Source: Triangularia verruculosa
Taxonomy: Eukaryota; Ascomycota; Sordariomycetes; Sordariales; Podosporaceae
Assembly (NCBI GenBank): GCA_033296885.1
Contig: MU863921.1
Location: 184,366 to 248,365 of the forward strand
Reading direction: 5' to 3'
Length of the DNA stretch: 64,000 nt
Shown: positions 44,671-56,230 of the stretch, piece by piece
Position numbering within the stretch: position 1 is the first letter of the stretch
How the letters are laid out: each line of letters begins with the position of its first letter
Made by a program: the position numbers and the translations under genes
The notes under the pieces: generated by a model
What the model was told of the DNA's origin: nothing
What the model saw: the letters and a program-made list of their open reading frames with translations, nothing else
Databases searched by the model: none

Positions 44671-46695
44671 CGTGATTGAAAGATCCGAAGATGGCCAAAC
44701 GACTAATCCGTCTTTTGTTTTCACACCAGAGGATGAAGCGCCTCTGGAGGAAAAATGATCGGTCTCTCGGCGATATTGTGTCCTTTCGAAATTAGTCTCG
44801 TGTGAGGTGACTGTTTCGAGTAAGATGGCCAAGGCGCAAGGGAGCCGTTACAAAGCCGTCAAATGCGTGCGAAATAAAAGGCCGTGGGACCCAATTATCT
44901 GAGTCTTGACAAAGCTTTGTAGAAGCGGCGAACGAATGTGCCCGAATTCGAAATAACGTGGTAAAACGTGGAAGAAACGAGAGTGGGTGAAAGTGAACGG
45001 GGAAACGAATCAATTTGAGACTTGAGAAGGGGAGAGGAACAGGATGTGGCACTTGGGCTCCAGGTTGCGTGGACAGCCCAGGATCCCGCAAAATGATGAC
45101 AGGGGTTGCCTCTTCGGGAGGCGGGCCCCCTTTCGTTCTTCGTGCTATCCCTCCCCCACCGGCGGGGACGGGCAGGTGGCCTCCACTTCAACACGACCTC
45201 ACATCAGCGACCAACAAGAAATAGCCCAAGGACGATCAAATCAGGTGGCCAGGATCGGAAAGAAGGGTCGTGTTCCATTGCTTGTTGAAATCGAGGTCTT
45301 CCATCCCTATCACCAGAGACCATAACAACGACGCCCTTCCCTGTGCAACTCCAGCTACTGCTTTGTTATGCAGTTTTTTTTTTCGATATTCTCCTAGGTG
45401 TCGTATTGGTTCATCGTGGCGCGCTTCAGAGCCAGCCTGCCGCCGCGAACCACTTCCGCGGCACATGATTGGCCGGGGCCGTTTCTTCAGAAAAAGAAGC
45501 GAACTCGCACAGCCACTGAACGTGACCATTCGCAACCTCCCCAACAAACAGATTTGCTGCAATGCTTTACATCGGCCATGCAGAGCATACCTGAGGTAAG
45601 GTACAGTACACAGCATCTACCACAACCGCATTAGCTTGCCTAATCCGGCAAAAGAGAGGGGTCTCACCATTTTCCTAGCATTTGTTTGCCATCTGCAAGA
45701 AAATCTCAAAGAACAAGAAACTGCCGAAAGAGCGCCGTTGAGGTTCTCCGCCAATGCTGGCCATTCCATCGGATCCGCCAAAAACAACAGCCCGCTAGTG
45801 GTTAGGTTGACAGGCGACGGCGGGCCTCTATCCACCGGCGCTGGATTTTATGCGGGGGAATCATGATGGAAGACCCGGCGCTACCAACCCTTGCTGCATG
45901 AATCTTTGTTTGCTGTTTTCTACGACGCTCACGCCTTGGAATGAAATCCGGGTTCGACCGTGATGTTTTTCTACTGGGCGGTCGTTGTTGTCAGGGACGC
46001 CGTGATACCAGGGTTTTCCTGGCCTCGGGTACCACCATCTGCCGTCATCCCATCTCCCTTCTTGGCAGGTTTGGACGAAAATCAGTTCACGTCACTCGAC
46101 ACCTCCTTGCATGTGCGTTGTGCATTATCGACCCTAGGATGGACCCCTATGGCGCAAGCGGCGCTCGCTCCGATCGCTTATCTGAGGGATATCTCTAGCC
46201 TTGATTCTGGAGTTCCGTAAGATCTTTTGGTGACGAAGAGCAAATTATCTCATCACCGATCATATGCTCAAATGCTCTCGTGGGGTGAGATGCTATTCAG
46301 CTTAGGACCAATGATGAGTGGTTCGCTGAGTTGTTTTTGCGTCGGACGATGTAACACATCTCTGCCCGTGACCATGTCAGGAATAATCTGAGCACGGTTG
46401 ACGAAAGACAAATGCATACCCCTCACAATCGTCCAGAATATTCGAGGGATTTACACCAATCTTTCTGTGCCATTAGCTCATAGCAGTCACAAAGTCCTCC
46501 TACCTGCGTAAGTCCCCCACGAGGCGTTACAGGTGGCATGTAGCTAACTATGCTAGGATTACTTTACAAATCGAGTTCAACCCTAGGACTGCTATGCCTA
46601 TCAGGTGTGATATCAGTCTCCGAGGGGAGGGTTGCAGATTTCTAGCAGCTACATTGTACGGAACATTGTGGGCTGGCAGGATGACTGAGCATCAG

Positions 46696-46707
46696 GTACC
46701 TAGGTAC
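46696..46707. repeat. 12-bp perfect palindrome GTACCTAGGTAC
   Basis: It reads the same on both strands. Related short AGGTACCT/TAGGTA words recur nearby, for example near 46850. Its role is unknown. Confidence 0.8.
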
Positions 46708-48398
46708 ACATATAAGTTGCCTGGCAAGTTGACAGCAAATGTAAGCCGCCCTTGTATGTGTACCGGCCCGTTAGTTAGGTTGCTGGCAACCCTGTCATGG
46801 GGTACATGGGGACGCACCCAAGCCACATGTCTTGAGACAATTGGTACAAAGTAGGTACCTGTCTAGAAGCGAAAACAACTGATCTGGTCTTGAGTGTAAG
46901 GACTCATCCGACTCCTATAACAGCCTTTATATCACATCGGGATATCAGGTCCATCAAGATCTCGACTTATATACATTCCGTGAAAGCTACCTACTTAAAC
47001 TGATACTTCTAAAGTTGCCATATGATAATTGCGCTTTAATATAGATACACTAATTGTAGGTTGGGAACAGTAGATATTATCGTGACAGTATCTGTTGCTA
47101 CTTGCTACTAGCCAGTTAAATACCTAATCCCCTTCAACATGACGTTAAGATATTTCGGCAATATCAACGGGAGCCGCAATCACAATTGGCTTACCTTAGC
47201 ACGTCGGACAAAAAGGTGGGACTGCTAACTGGGGGCCAAGTACCTACCCTAAGTGATGGAAGGCTTCACAAGATGGTTCCCGAGTATTCAAAGATGGTCA
47301 ATAGGCCTTCAAGGATAGCCAACGGGTCTCAGATGTCTATTAAGAGGCCTGGCTTTTGCGTAGCAGTCTCTCTTTTTTGGTCCAGGGCTTAGACATCCTC
47401 TCGTTGCCCAAAGCCATCACAGTTAAGAATGATCACAAAACAAAGTTTGCCTTACCGTTCAATTGTCCAAGTCTCTCGGCTCCCCCTCACGACCATCACG
47501 ATCGCCCAACAACCTCAAGTTCAGTGGCTCGGAAGTTTCAAACGCGAGACACGCACACACTTGTCTGGCAGGCGTCTACAAAACCAACGTTTCCTACATT
47601 TATTAAGCGTCAATTCTGCTGTTCGAATCCCGCAACTCTGAGGAGATCTAGCAAACCTGAATACAGCTGCTGTGTGCGCCCATGTTGTCACGACCTACCA
47701 CGCAACAGACACTGACGACGATTAGTAGAAGCAGAATTATGCTATCCTCTGCAATTTTACAATATTGTTCTTACGATGTGTTAGACGATAAGTACGTTAC
47801 ATGTTTGAGCCAATACGCGGAAGATTGGTAGGTATTTAACATGCTGTGAAAGGGTTCCTAGAGAGCTACGACCTACAAGCATGCCTTCTCTCGATGCAGG
47901 CGGATGATAAAGGCACACATCAGTCAAGCACGTTCTACTTTGAGGTGTTTAAATACATCTTGCTGGATACAGTGTGCTTTCCGACGGCTGAGCTCAACAG
48001 ATTGTTGATCTAGGCTGGGGCGGAAACGGCTAGCAAACAGAGCTTTTGACTTGGAGTTCAAGTGTATATCGTTGTAGCAGCAGCGCAGGTCCCGTGGTAT
48101 TCTTAAGTACCTATCTAGCTCATCAGAAGATAAAAACCAGAGCCCTAGTTTGATACGAACCCCCGATATACGAACCTGCCCGCGCGGCCTACAGTGTCAG
48201 CGAAGACCGAAGTCAGAGCAGCGAGGGCATCAGCATTTACGGTAGAGAATCCCGCAATGTTTCGAAGAGAAGGCACTAGACTATCTCTTGTATAAACACT
48301 GTTGGGATTGGTTTGTTGTGAGAAGTAGCTGTCGAGCTTACTCTCATGAAGTGCTGGTGGGTTACCCCAGAAGATGATGACACACGACGGGAGGTGGC

Positions 48399-48551
48399 TC
48401 AAGTTTCTGAATTTGGGGCGCAAGTTGCATTGGACTTGTATTTATTTTCAGCCCAAGCTTCTAAAGCCTTGCGGTCCTCGGTTGATGTATTTGAATTCCC
48501 TCTGACGCCAACAACCCCCAGTTGGGCAGTTGTCTTGGCGCCATTGCACAT
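48399..48551 (-). pseudogene. Possible gene fragment (50 codons), reverse strand
   Basis: From an ATG at 48551 the frame reads MCNGAKTTAQLGVVGVRGN and continues with coding-like composition (EDRKALEAWAENKYKSNATC) to a TGA at 48399. A second, overlapping reverse frame, 48145 to about 48423, continues LDSYFSQQTNPNSVYTRD and ADALAALTSVFADTVG with similar composition. The pair could be remnants of one gene split by a frameshift, or chance. A third frame is also open over part of the region, which weakens the case. Confidence 0.2.
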
Positions 48552-51290
48552 ATTTCCTCAAGACGACGGCTCTGCAACCCTTTTAGATGACGGAAAAGAC
48601 ACTTTGTGAGACCGAAGAGCCGTAATATTTGGGATGGACGATTTCAACCCATATCCCGTCACCGGCCGTGCTCGGCAACTTGATGATGAGGGACGTCAAA
48701 CTAGGAACTGAATATCTGAGCATCTTCATACCAAATCAACATGTGAGATTTTGGGATATTTTCCCATTCCTAGTTGGAGTATGGTTGTTTATCCCGGAGT
48801 TTATTGAAGGCTGGCCGGAAACGCTTGGAGCTTTGCTGATGGCTTCGCTACCTAAAGAAACTTTGCTTGAGTGCACGGCGGTCTGCAAACCCATGGTTCA
48901 GGAATATTGAACCTTGTTGGGGGTTCTTTTTGCAGAGAGAAAGTGCTTATAATGTCCACCGTATTCGACAGATCGGGATATAAGACAACTTCTTCCAGCC
49001 TAATACCAGGTTCCCGTCAGCGAACCAGGGGCCGTGGCCTCACCATTAGGAGAAATTGGATCGAGAAAATGGCGAATATGAGCGCCGAGGGAAGAACCAG
49101 GGCATGTTCGAAGGGAGGGTCCTTAATAATCCTCTCATTGATTCTTCCCCATCATGGTATCTCAACATGAGCCTGTCGCCGTCCTGTCGAGCAGCCTCAC
49201 ACCAAGATGCTGGCCTTTCGCACACCTGCCAGATGAAGTCATCAGTCAATACTTCCCTCCCGCCGCCGTGTGACACCTGCGACCACGCCTTGATGGTCCT
49301 ATAGATTTTTTTGACCAGGCAGTTTACAGTGGCAACCGCCCGGCAGGCCGTCCCGGTATTCCAGAAGCGTCAGTATCTAGTTGCGCTCCACCTTAGGCGG
49401 CGAGGTCTCGCATATCAATGTGCTCGGACGGGGACCGAGGCACTCCGTGTCTTTGACCCGAGGAAACATCTCCGGAATCGTCCGTCTTATCGAATGGTCC
49501 AGATGTCGGGACCATGTGTCTTTTAATCACCTCTTGTCGGTGACAATGGGGGTTTGTGCGCCAGACAGCCATTGGCTAGCTGTCAAAAGATGGTGTCGAA
49601 AGCTGCATTGCGGGCGGAATCCGGAAATTTCACCATGCTACGCTACCAGTTTACCCGCCCGGGAAGGAAGAGGCTATTTTCGGTTCATTCCTCGTAGCAC
49701 TCAGCGTAGCCTCGCCTGGGCGGGTTTTTCCTCAAGCCCCAGATAGCCAAGGAGCTCAAGTAATCGCGGTTTTAATTCTGAAAGCTGTGCAACGTGAAGT
49801 CACGGACGACAGGGCAAAATGACATGACTGAGGGCGGACGGGATGCAGGGGTCAAGCCTTGCAGGTTCTGGGCGGGTAGTGGATTGGGCGGCTGTACCGG
49901 ACGCGCTATCCGTCTGGTTCCACAAAAACGCTGCAGATGAAGAATCCACCAACATTTCACAGTCACATAAACTCCCATCTTCTCCTCTTCCCTCACCCAT
50001 CACCCAACGCCCGGCGCTAATTCTAAAGATTCGATATTTCAAACCTAACGTCTTTTGCAATGATTGAGGAAAACCATGCGCATGCTGCTTGACTTGAGAT
50101 GAAGTTGAAAAAGGATCCGGTCTGTGCTTGCCAAGGCATGTCAAGCTCCTCGGCTTGGTGGAATCCACGTGCCAAGCTCCCAGGCTGGCCGAGACGATCA
50201 GCGCAGAGCCTCAGCAAAGCGCTCGAAAGCCTACTCAAAGAGGAAGTAAACCGCAGATCTCAAGATATGTTCGACACCAAAGATCAAATGTTGTAGTGTC
50301 GCCAGATTCCTTCAATTCAGGCACAGCGACTTGTCTTTTCGGGTGGAGAGAATCTCGGCATCTTTCAGTCCCTCAAATAATGTGCGCACAAAACTCCGTC
50401 CCAACCTATTCCGCAGACCGGCGCTAGCAACTCGAGTCAGCCCGGTAAGGAGCACAAGGTCCTCGCAGTAACAAACCCAAAGAATTGCACCTGCTTTTGG
50501 CATGGTGTGCTCTCAAACCGGGGTTACGGCCGCTGTCCCGCACGCATGCAGAGCCCAACAGCCTCTTGGCAGGGGCTCCTTCTGCTTTGGGGTAACTTAT
50601 TGGAATCGAATCAGCAAGAACCTGCCAGTGAGAGGTCTGGCCTGGTGTCCCATCCACACGGAACATGCAGGTACATGAGATGCCGCATCTTGGAATGCCA
50701 GGTACGAGATCAAATCTGCTGAAGAGTTCTGGAGAAAAGACGTGCGTGTTGGATGAGGCTGACCACCTGCTACAGGACAATATCATTCTTGACATCCATC
50801 AACAACTGATGAACAGACTCTCAGAGAACATGGACGCCCACTACCACCGCACCGAGTGCGGACGGCCATGGTATGCCTCTGACAGCGTGCGCCTGGGATC
50901 GGGGTAGGGTTGCCGTGCATGTGCTCATTTCCCACCCACCCACTCTTCCCTGCTACCGTCCTCGATCCTCCCGGAGGCCGACCCGGACGACTGGCCGAGC
51001 GTGGGAAGACTGATGCAGAAGGAATCCCACGATCCTGGAGCCATGCCCAGTTGGGACAGAGAGGTATCAAAAGGGGTGTGCCGCCCACTTTTGGGCGAAG
51101 AATCTCGCCTTCACGTCTCTTGGTTCCCTCTCCAAGTCAACTCCAGACGGCGGCGTGCTCTTTCAGCCGTGCAAACATCTTGTTTGCGTCCTTTCGTTGT
51201 GCTATCGCAGCACCATCCACTCCTTACTACTACGGTCACCGTTGACCAGACACTCTTTTTGTTTAGATTAATACTCACCCAACCTCCATA

Positions 51291-54286
51291 ATGTTCACCA
51301 AGACTCTCGCCATTGCCGCCATGGCTGCGGTTCCGGCTTTGGCTGCTCCCTCAGTCAACGTCTACTGGGGCCAGACGGCCGGTGAAAGGCTTGCCACTTA
51401 CTGCGATTCTCCTGGGTTTGACTATGTCACAGTTGGCTTCGTCAACAAGGGGATCAGCCAAGACCAGTCTGGTGCCGGGTGGCCTGGCACAGACTTTGGC
51501 AGCCATTGCGACGGAGTGTATTATAAGCACAATGGCATCAACACCAACATCCAAAGTGACTGCGGGAAGATCGCTGCCGACATCAGATACTGCCAAAAGA
51601 AGGGGAAGAAGGTTCTCATCTCTGTTGGTGGAGTACATAGCGCGACAGCAAACTACGACATCAACTCCGTCGCCCACGGACGTCGTCTGGCTCTGTTCTT
51701 GTGGCAATCCTTTGGTCCCTACTCCTCGGCGTCCACGTTCCCGAGACCTTTTGATGACTACTATCTCAATGCCGAAGAAGGTGAAGAGCACTTTGTCTTT
51801 GATGGCTTCGACTTTGATCTTGAGAAGGGATACGGTAGGTTATTCCATCGCCCAACATGATCTCGCCACTAGCTGACCCGATATGTGTAGATCAGGAGCA
51901 GTCAGCGGGCTACATCACCACCATCCAGAGCTTGCGCACTTTCATTGATGGGTCGGCTGCCGGGGGCCGACAGTTCCTGCTCACGGCTGCCCCTGAATGC
52001 CCTCTGAGCGATCCATGGTTCAAGATGAAGTACATCATTCAGGCTTGCAAGTTTGACGCTCTTTTCGTCCAGTTCTACAACAACCCACAATGCCATGGAA
52101 ACAACAACAACTTTGACGATTGGGTCAAGCATCTTCGAGGCACTGCGAGCAATGGCGCAAAGATCTTTATTGGATTGCCCGGCAGTCCCAGTGCTGCCGG
52201 AAGCGGCTACGTTGAGCCAGGACAACTTAAGGCTTTGCTGGACAAGCACAAGAACAAGCCTTCTTTTGGTGGTGTCATGATCTGGGATGCCACCTTCGGC
52301 GCGCGCACCACTGTTGCAAACTCCACTCCCCGCGGCTTGAACTACTACCAGTATGCTCAGAGCCTCCTGGGTATTTACACGCCTAACCCCAGCAACCCCC
52401 CAACTCCTAAGCCAACTGTCTGCGTCCGCGAATATACCATCAAGTCTGGCGACAACTGCTGGCAGATTGCTGCGCGGGCTGGCATTAGCCTCGATGACCT
52501 CTACACGCTCAACCCTGGCCTGAACTGCCAATTCATCGGAACTGCTGCTTGGCCCAAACTGTGCATCAAGTTTGGGGTCCCCAAGCCGACCAGCACCAGA
52601 GCCACCATCTCGAGCACCAGCTCTGTCACAACTGTCAGCAGCACCACTACCTACGTCTCTTCAGTCGAGACTAGCACCACCGAGACTAGCACCGCCTTGT
52701 CTACCGAGACCAGTACCACTGATTCCAGTACTGTTTCTTCTCCCGAGACTAGCACTGTTGAGTCCAGCACCATCTCCGCCACTGAAGTCAGCACAACTGA
52801 GACCGCTAGCGCCACTGAGGCTGTCAGCGAGACTGAAACTTTCACCACCACCGAGGTAGTCAGCGAAACCGAGACTGCCACCGCCAGCGAGACTGAGGTC
52901 ACCACGACTAGCACAAGCGTCAACATTTCCGAAGAGCCTACTGGCATCAGCTACACCGAGACTACTGCCACCGAGACCGAGACTATCACTAGCGCTACTC
53001 TCACCGAGAGTGCTACTGCTACTGAGACCGCCAGCGAGACTGAAACCTATTGCGAGGACGATGAGATCACCACCAGTGAGACTGCCACTGCCACTGCCAG
53101 TGAAGCCGAGACCATGACCGTCACTGAGTCTGCTACCGAGTCGGCTACTATCAGCGAAACGACTATCACCGCCAGTGCTACCCTGACCGCTAGCGAAACC
53201 GAGTCCGCCACTGCTAGCGAGACTGCCAGCGAAACCGAGAGCTACTGCGAGGATGACGAGACTGCTACCGCCACCGAGACCGCTACTGCCAGCGAGACTG
53301 AGACTGTCATTGCTAGCGAGACCGAGACTGTTACTGCTAGTGAAACTGAGGCCCCAAGCGTCACTGAAAGCGCCACTGTTACTGCCAGTGAGACCGAGTC
53401 TGTTACTGCCAGTGAGACCGAGTCTGTCACCGCCAGCGAGACCGAGTCTGTCACCGCCAGCGAGACCGAGTCTGTAACCGCCAGCGAGACCGAGTCTGTA
53501 ACCGCCAGCGAGACCGAGTCTGTAACCGCCAGCGAGACCGAGACTGCCACTGCCAGCGAGACTGAGACTGCCACCGCCAGCGAGACAGCCACCGATGGCC
53601 CTGTCGTCACCCCCTCGCCGAGCTTCACCACCTCGACCATCTACAGCACCACCACGTTCACCATCACCTCTTGCGCCCCCTCTATCACCGACTGCCCCGG
53701 ACGCGTCGTGACCAAGACCATCGCCATCGGCACCACTGTTTGCCCTGTCACCACCACTGATGCTCCTGCCATCACTTCCTCCATCCCCGCCGGCTTCACC
53801 ACTTCGACCATCTACTCCACCAAAACCCTGACCTTGACCTCTTGCGGCCCTACCGTGACCAATTGCCCCGCCGGTAGCACCACCACTACTGTCATTCCCA
53901 TTGGCACCACCGTCTGCCCCATCTCCGATGTGGAGATCACCTCCACCCCTGTCCCAGTTGTTCCCGGCGTTGAAACCTCCTCCAAGCCAGCGATCAAGGT
54001 TATCACCGATGTCCCCCAGGAGCAGGATACCACCTCTACCGCGACGCTCATCCAGCAGCTCACCACCATCATCACCGTCCCCAAGCCTGATGCCACCTTC
54101 ACCTCCAAGCCTGTTGGTGGCGAGGAGGGTGTCGTCAAGCCCACTCCTTCTGGAGGGTTCCCTTACAGCAGCGGCGGATATGTCAAGCCGAGCGCATCGG
54201 CTACCCAGCCGGTGACTGCTGGTGCGGGACGGAATGTTGCTGCCATGGGTGGCGTTTTGGCCGCTGCTCTTGTCTTGGCCTTTTAA
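51291..54286 (+). CDS. Class III GH18 chitinase with LysM and GPI-type tail
   Basis: Two exons, 51291-51834 and 51891-54286, with a 56-nt intron (GTAGGT...GTGTAG), encode 979 residues. A signal peptide ([19 protein letters not shown]) leads into a GH18 barrel. The catalytic signature is at 171-178, DGFDFDLE, with acid Glu178; SVGG at 111-114 is the second barrel motif. A LysM domain, which binds chitin, lies at about 359-407 ([17 protein letters not shown]). The next 400 residues are Ser/Thr/Glu-rich with 8-residue tandem repeats. Two imperfect 45-residue modules follow ([12 protein letters not shown]...GTTVCPV and [12 protein letters not shown]...GTTVCPI). The end is hydrophobic ([16 protein letters not shown]), a GPI-anchor signal. 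Fungal class III wall chitinases of this type remodel the hyphal wall. Confidence 0.92.
53390..53581 (+). repeat. 24-bp tandem repeat encoding ETESVTAS
   Basis: Eight in-frame 24-bp units lie inside the chitinase gene. Units 2 and 3 are identical to each other, and units 4, 5 and 6 are identical to each other, so the array has expanded recently. The last two read ETETATAS. Looser ETE/TAS-type copies extend upstream to about 52800. Confidence 0.92.
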
Positions 54287-56230
54287 TTGGAGGGCTTGAG
54301 AATGGGAGGATTTCTTTTGTCAATTGGGATGTAGCTTGCATGAATATGTTTTTTCTTTTCACTTTTCAAATTGTATTTATGTAGGTAGAGTATGAGGTGT
54401 GGGGCGAAGTAGGTATTTTGAATAGGGGGTAAGGTAGTTCGAATGGATTATGATTGCGGTTGTTGTCCATCAGTTGATGTCTTGTCGCACTGTCTGCTGG
54501 GTGCAGTCGAACCGGCTATCTTGTTTGCACATCTTATCAGAGGGTTCACTGCAACCTGAACGAGTATATAACGCTCCAAGTTCTGATACCTCTCAGAGCT
54601 CGAAATCGGGAGTCGGTCAACATCGAAGCCTGGCTTGAGTCTTCATGGACCTTGAGGGATGATTATGCATGTCTCTGTATCTCGCACGGATAGTTTGCAC
54701 GAGGAAGGGACATCCTCTTTTGTTCGTATGATCACAACCATCGAAAACCGTCACCTGCCCATGTTCTAATTCTGATTGCTCTCTGATTAATAACTTGAGA
54801 AAGTGCATGTTGTGTACCTTCTTCTCGGTGAACAAACCGATACAAGACAGGAGGAAAAGCCGGCTTCCTCCAGCCAATGACACTGCGATGATCCCCACGA
54901 CCTTGCTGATGCCCATCTGTTGTGCAACACTTCCAAAAAAATCTCTGTTCTTTTTGTTCCAAGGAAGGGAAACAGCAGCCGGGACAGGGCACGTGGGGTT
55001 CACAACGATGGTGGCGTTATAGCTACGAGTGTACACCGACGGCAATCGGCTCGGTTGACTCGGTTGCTTTTGTGACGGCTTGGAGGTGGTGAGGATGAAC
55101 GTAGACAAGGTCTATGATTACAAAGCGCCACCGAAGAGCAAAGAAGGTGTGGGTGTGATCTGGAAGGCAAAGCTGGTTGAGAAGTCGATTGGAGCTTGCT
55201 GATCCAGTGGCAGTTGAGGTTTGTCACATCACAAGAGCAAAATAAAAATAAAAATAGGGGGGTTCCATTGGGAATGGGGTGGTTGGTCGGTTTCAATTCA
55301 TTAATTACCTTACTTGAACGGACACCCGGGGGAGCGGTAACCAGCCGGTGGAAAAGAAAGGTTGCCTGATGTCTCTAGCTGAATAAACTGTCGGTCAGAA
55401 AAGCGGAACTTGACGAATACCAATCTGTGAAATAAGAAGAATGGTGTGGCGGGTGGTGATCGGCACTCGCTAGAATGTGGTTGATGTTGAGTGCTAAGGT
55501 GGTACTTTCTTGTCACCCCGCTGACCCAACTGGCTGTGTTATCAGCCACCCACATCGGCAGGCTGCCCTCCCCCGCGTTCTCATGATGGAAATATTGGAT
55601 CTCTGGGACGTCTTTCAGCTTTCGACTGTGGGCTTCCATGCTCTTGATAGGCTTCCATGCGTGCTGTGACACCCAACTCCACGTGTTCTGGGCTTCTAGA
55701 TTCCGCGGGCAGAGGCAGACCCCGTTGTCGTTGAAGGCGCCGGGCGCTATTTTAGTGCTACGTGCTAGAAGGCTCGCGCTCACTCTGGTGCTCGGCTGAG
55801 GATGCCAAGACAGCGCGCCGAGCTGAGCAGTGCAGAGGTACCCGCAACCAGAAGCTAACCACAGCATGCAGGCCATGTCTCAACTTTGCGCTTGGTCTAG
55901 ATCGCAACTTGATTCTATCAACTCCAAAACCAGGGGCCAGGCGCCGCCAACGAGGTTTCCAGCTTGTCTTTCTTTTTCCTGCAAGCTGACCGCTGCAACA
56001 GCACAATCTAGATTCCCACTTCGCAGATTCTCACTCGCTCAACGTCCTGCCGTGGTTTTACCTCTACCTCGTAGATACATCACTCTCCGTTCCATTGCCC
56101 AACTCGCCGTCCGCGTCATCCTGCCTCGCTCGCGACAAAACCCCCCCCGACCACTTCTTCGTTTCCTCAGCTCGCCTCTGCCCTCTTCCAGGTTTCCCAA
56201 TGCCCTCTTCTACGAGGTCATTACTTCACG
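54287..56230. other. Intergenic region, chitinase to double-Myb gene
   Basis: 1.9 kb. Reverse open frames at 54617-55108 and 55310-55876 begin near plausible starts but have random composition and no domain. The stretch 55990-56230, just before the Myb gene's ATG, is very C/T-rich, as in a fungal 5' leader. Confidence 0.55.

Larger units (their letters stand above)
44671..51290. other. Gene-poor tract of about 6.6 kb
   Basis: Only short, overlapping, compositionally random frames occur on both strands, apart from a weak fragment at 48399-48551. Between about 46200 and 48100 the sequence is lower in GC and rich in short GGTAC/CCTAG motifs, including the palindrome GTACCTAGGTAC at 46696-46707. 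Part of 49150-49300 translates forward as a short peptide, HLPDEVISQYFPPA, that is mildly F-box-like before it hits a stop. This may be a decayed region or a large regulatory spacer. The chitinase promoter occupies the right end; a T/C-rich leader precedes its ATG. Confidence 0.55.

Noticed and set aside
47618..47632. tRNA T-loop-like GTTCGAATCCCGC
   Set aside because: No T-stem pairing and no matching acceptor stem.
49154..49273. F-box protein gene starting MVSQHEPVAVL
   Set aside because: Only a short LPDEVISQYF segment resembles an F-box, and the frame stops soon after with no convincing next exon.
54617..55108. Reverse frame of 163 codons
   Set aside because: Random composition with no domain, and forward frames overlap it equally well.
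55310..55876. Reverse frame of 188 codons with an ATG
   Set aside because: Random composition, no signal or domain, and no related splice sites. It overlaps forward leader-like sequence of the Myb gene's promoter.
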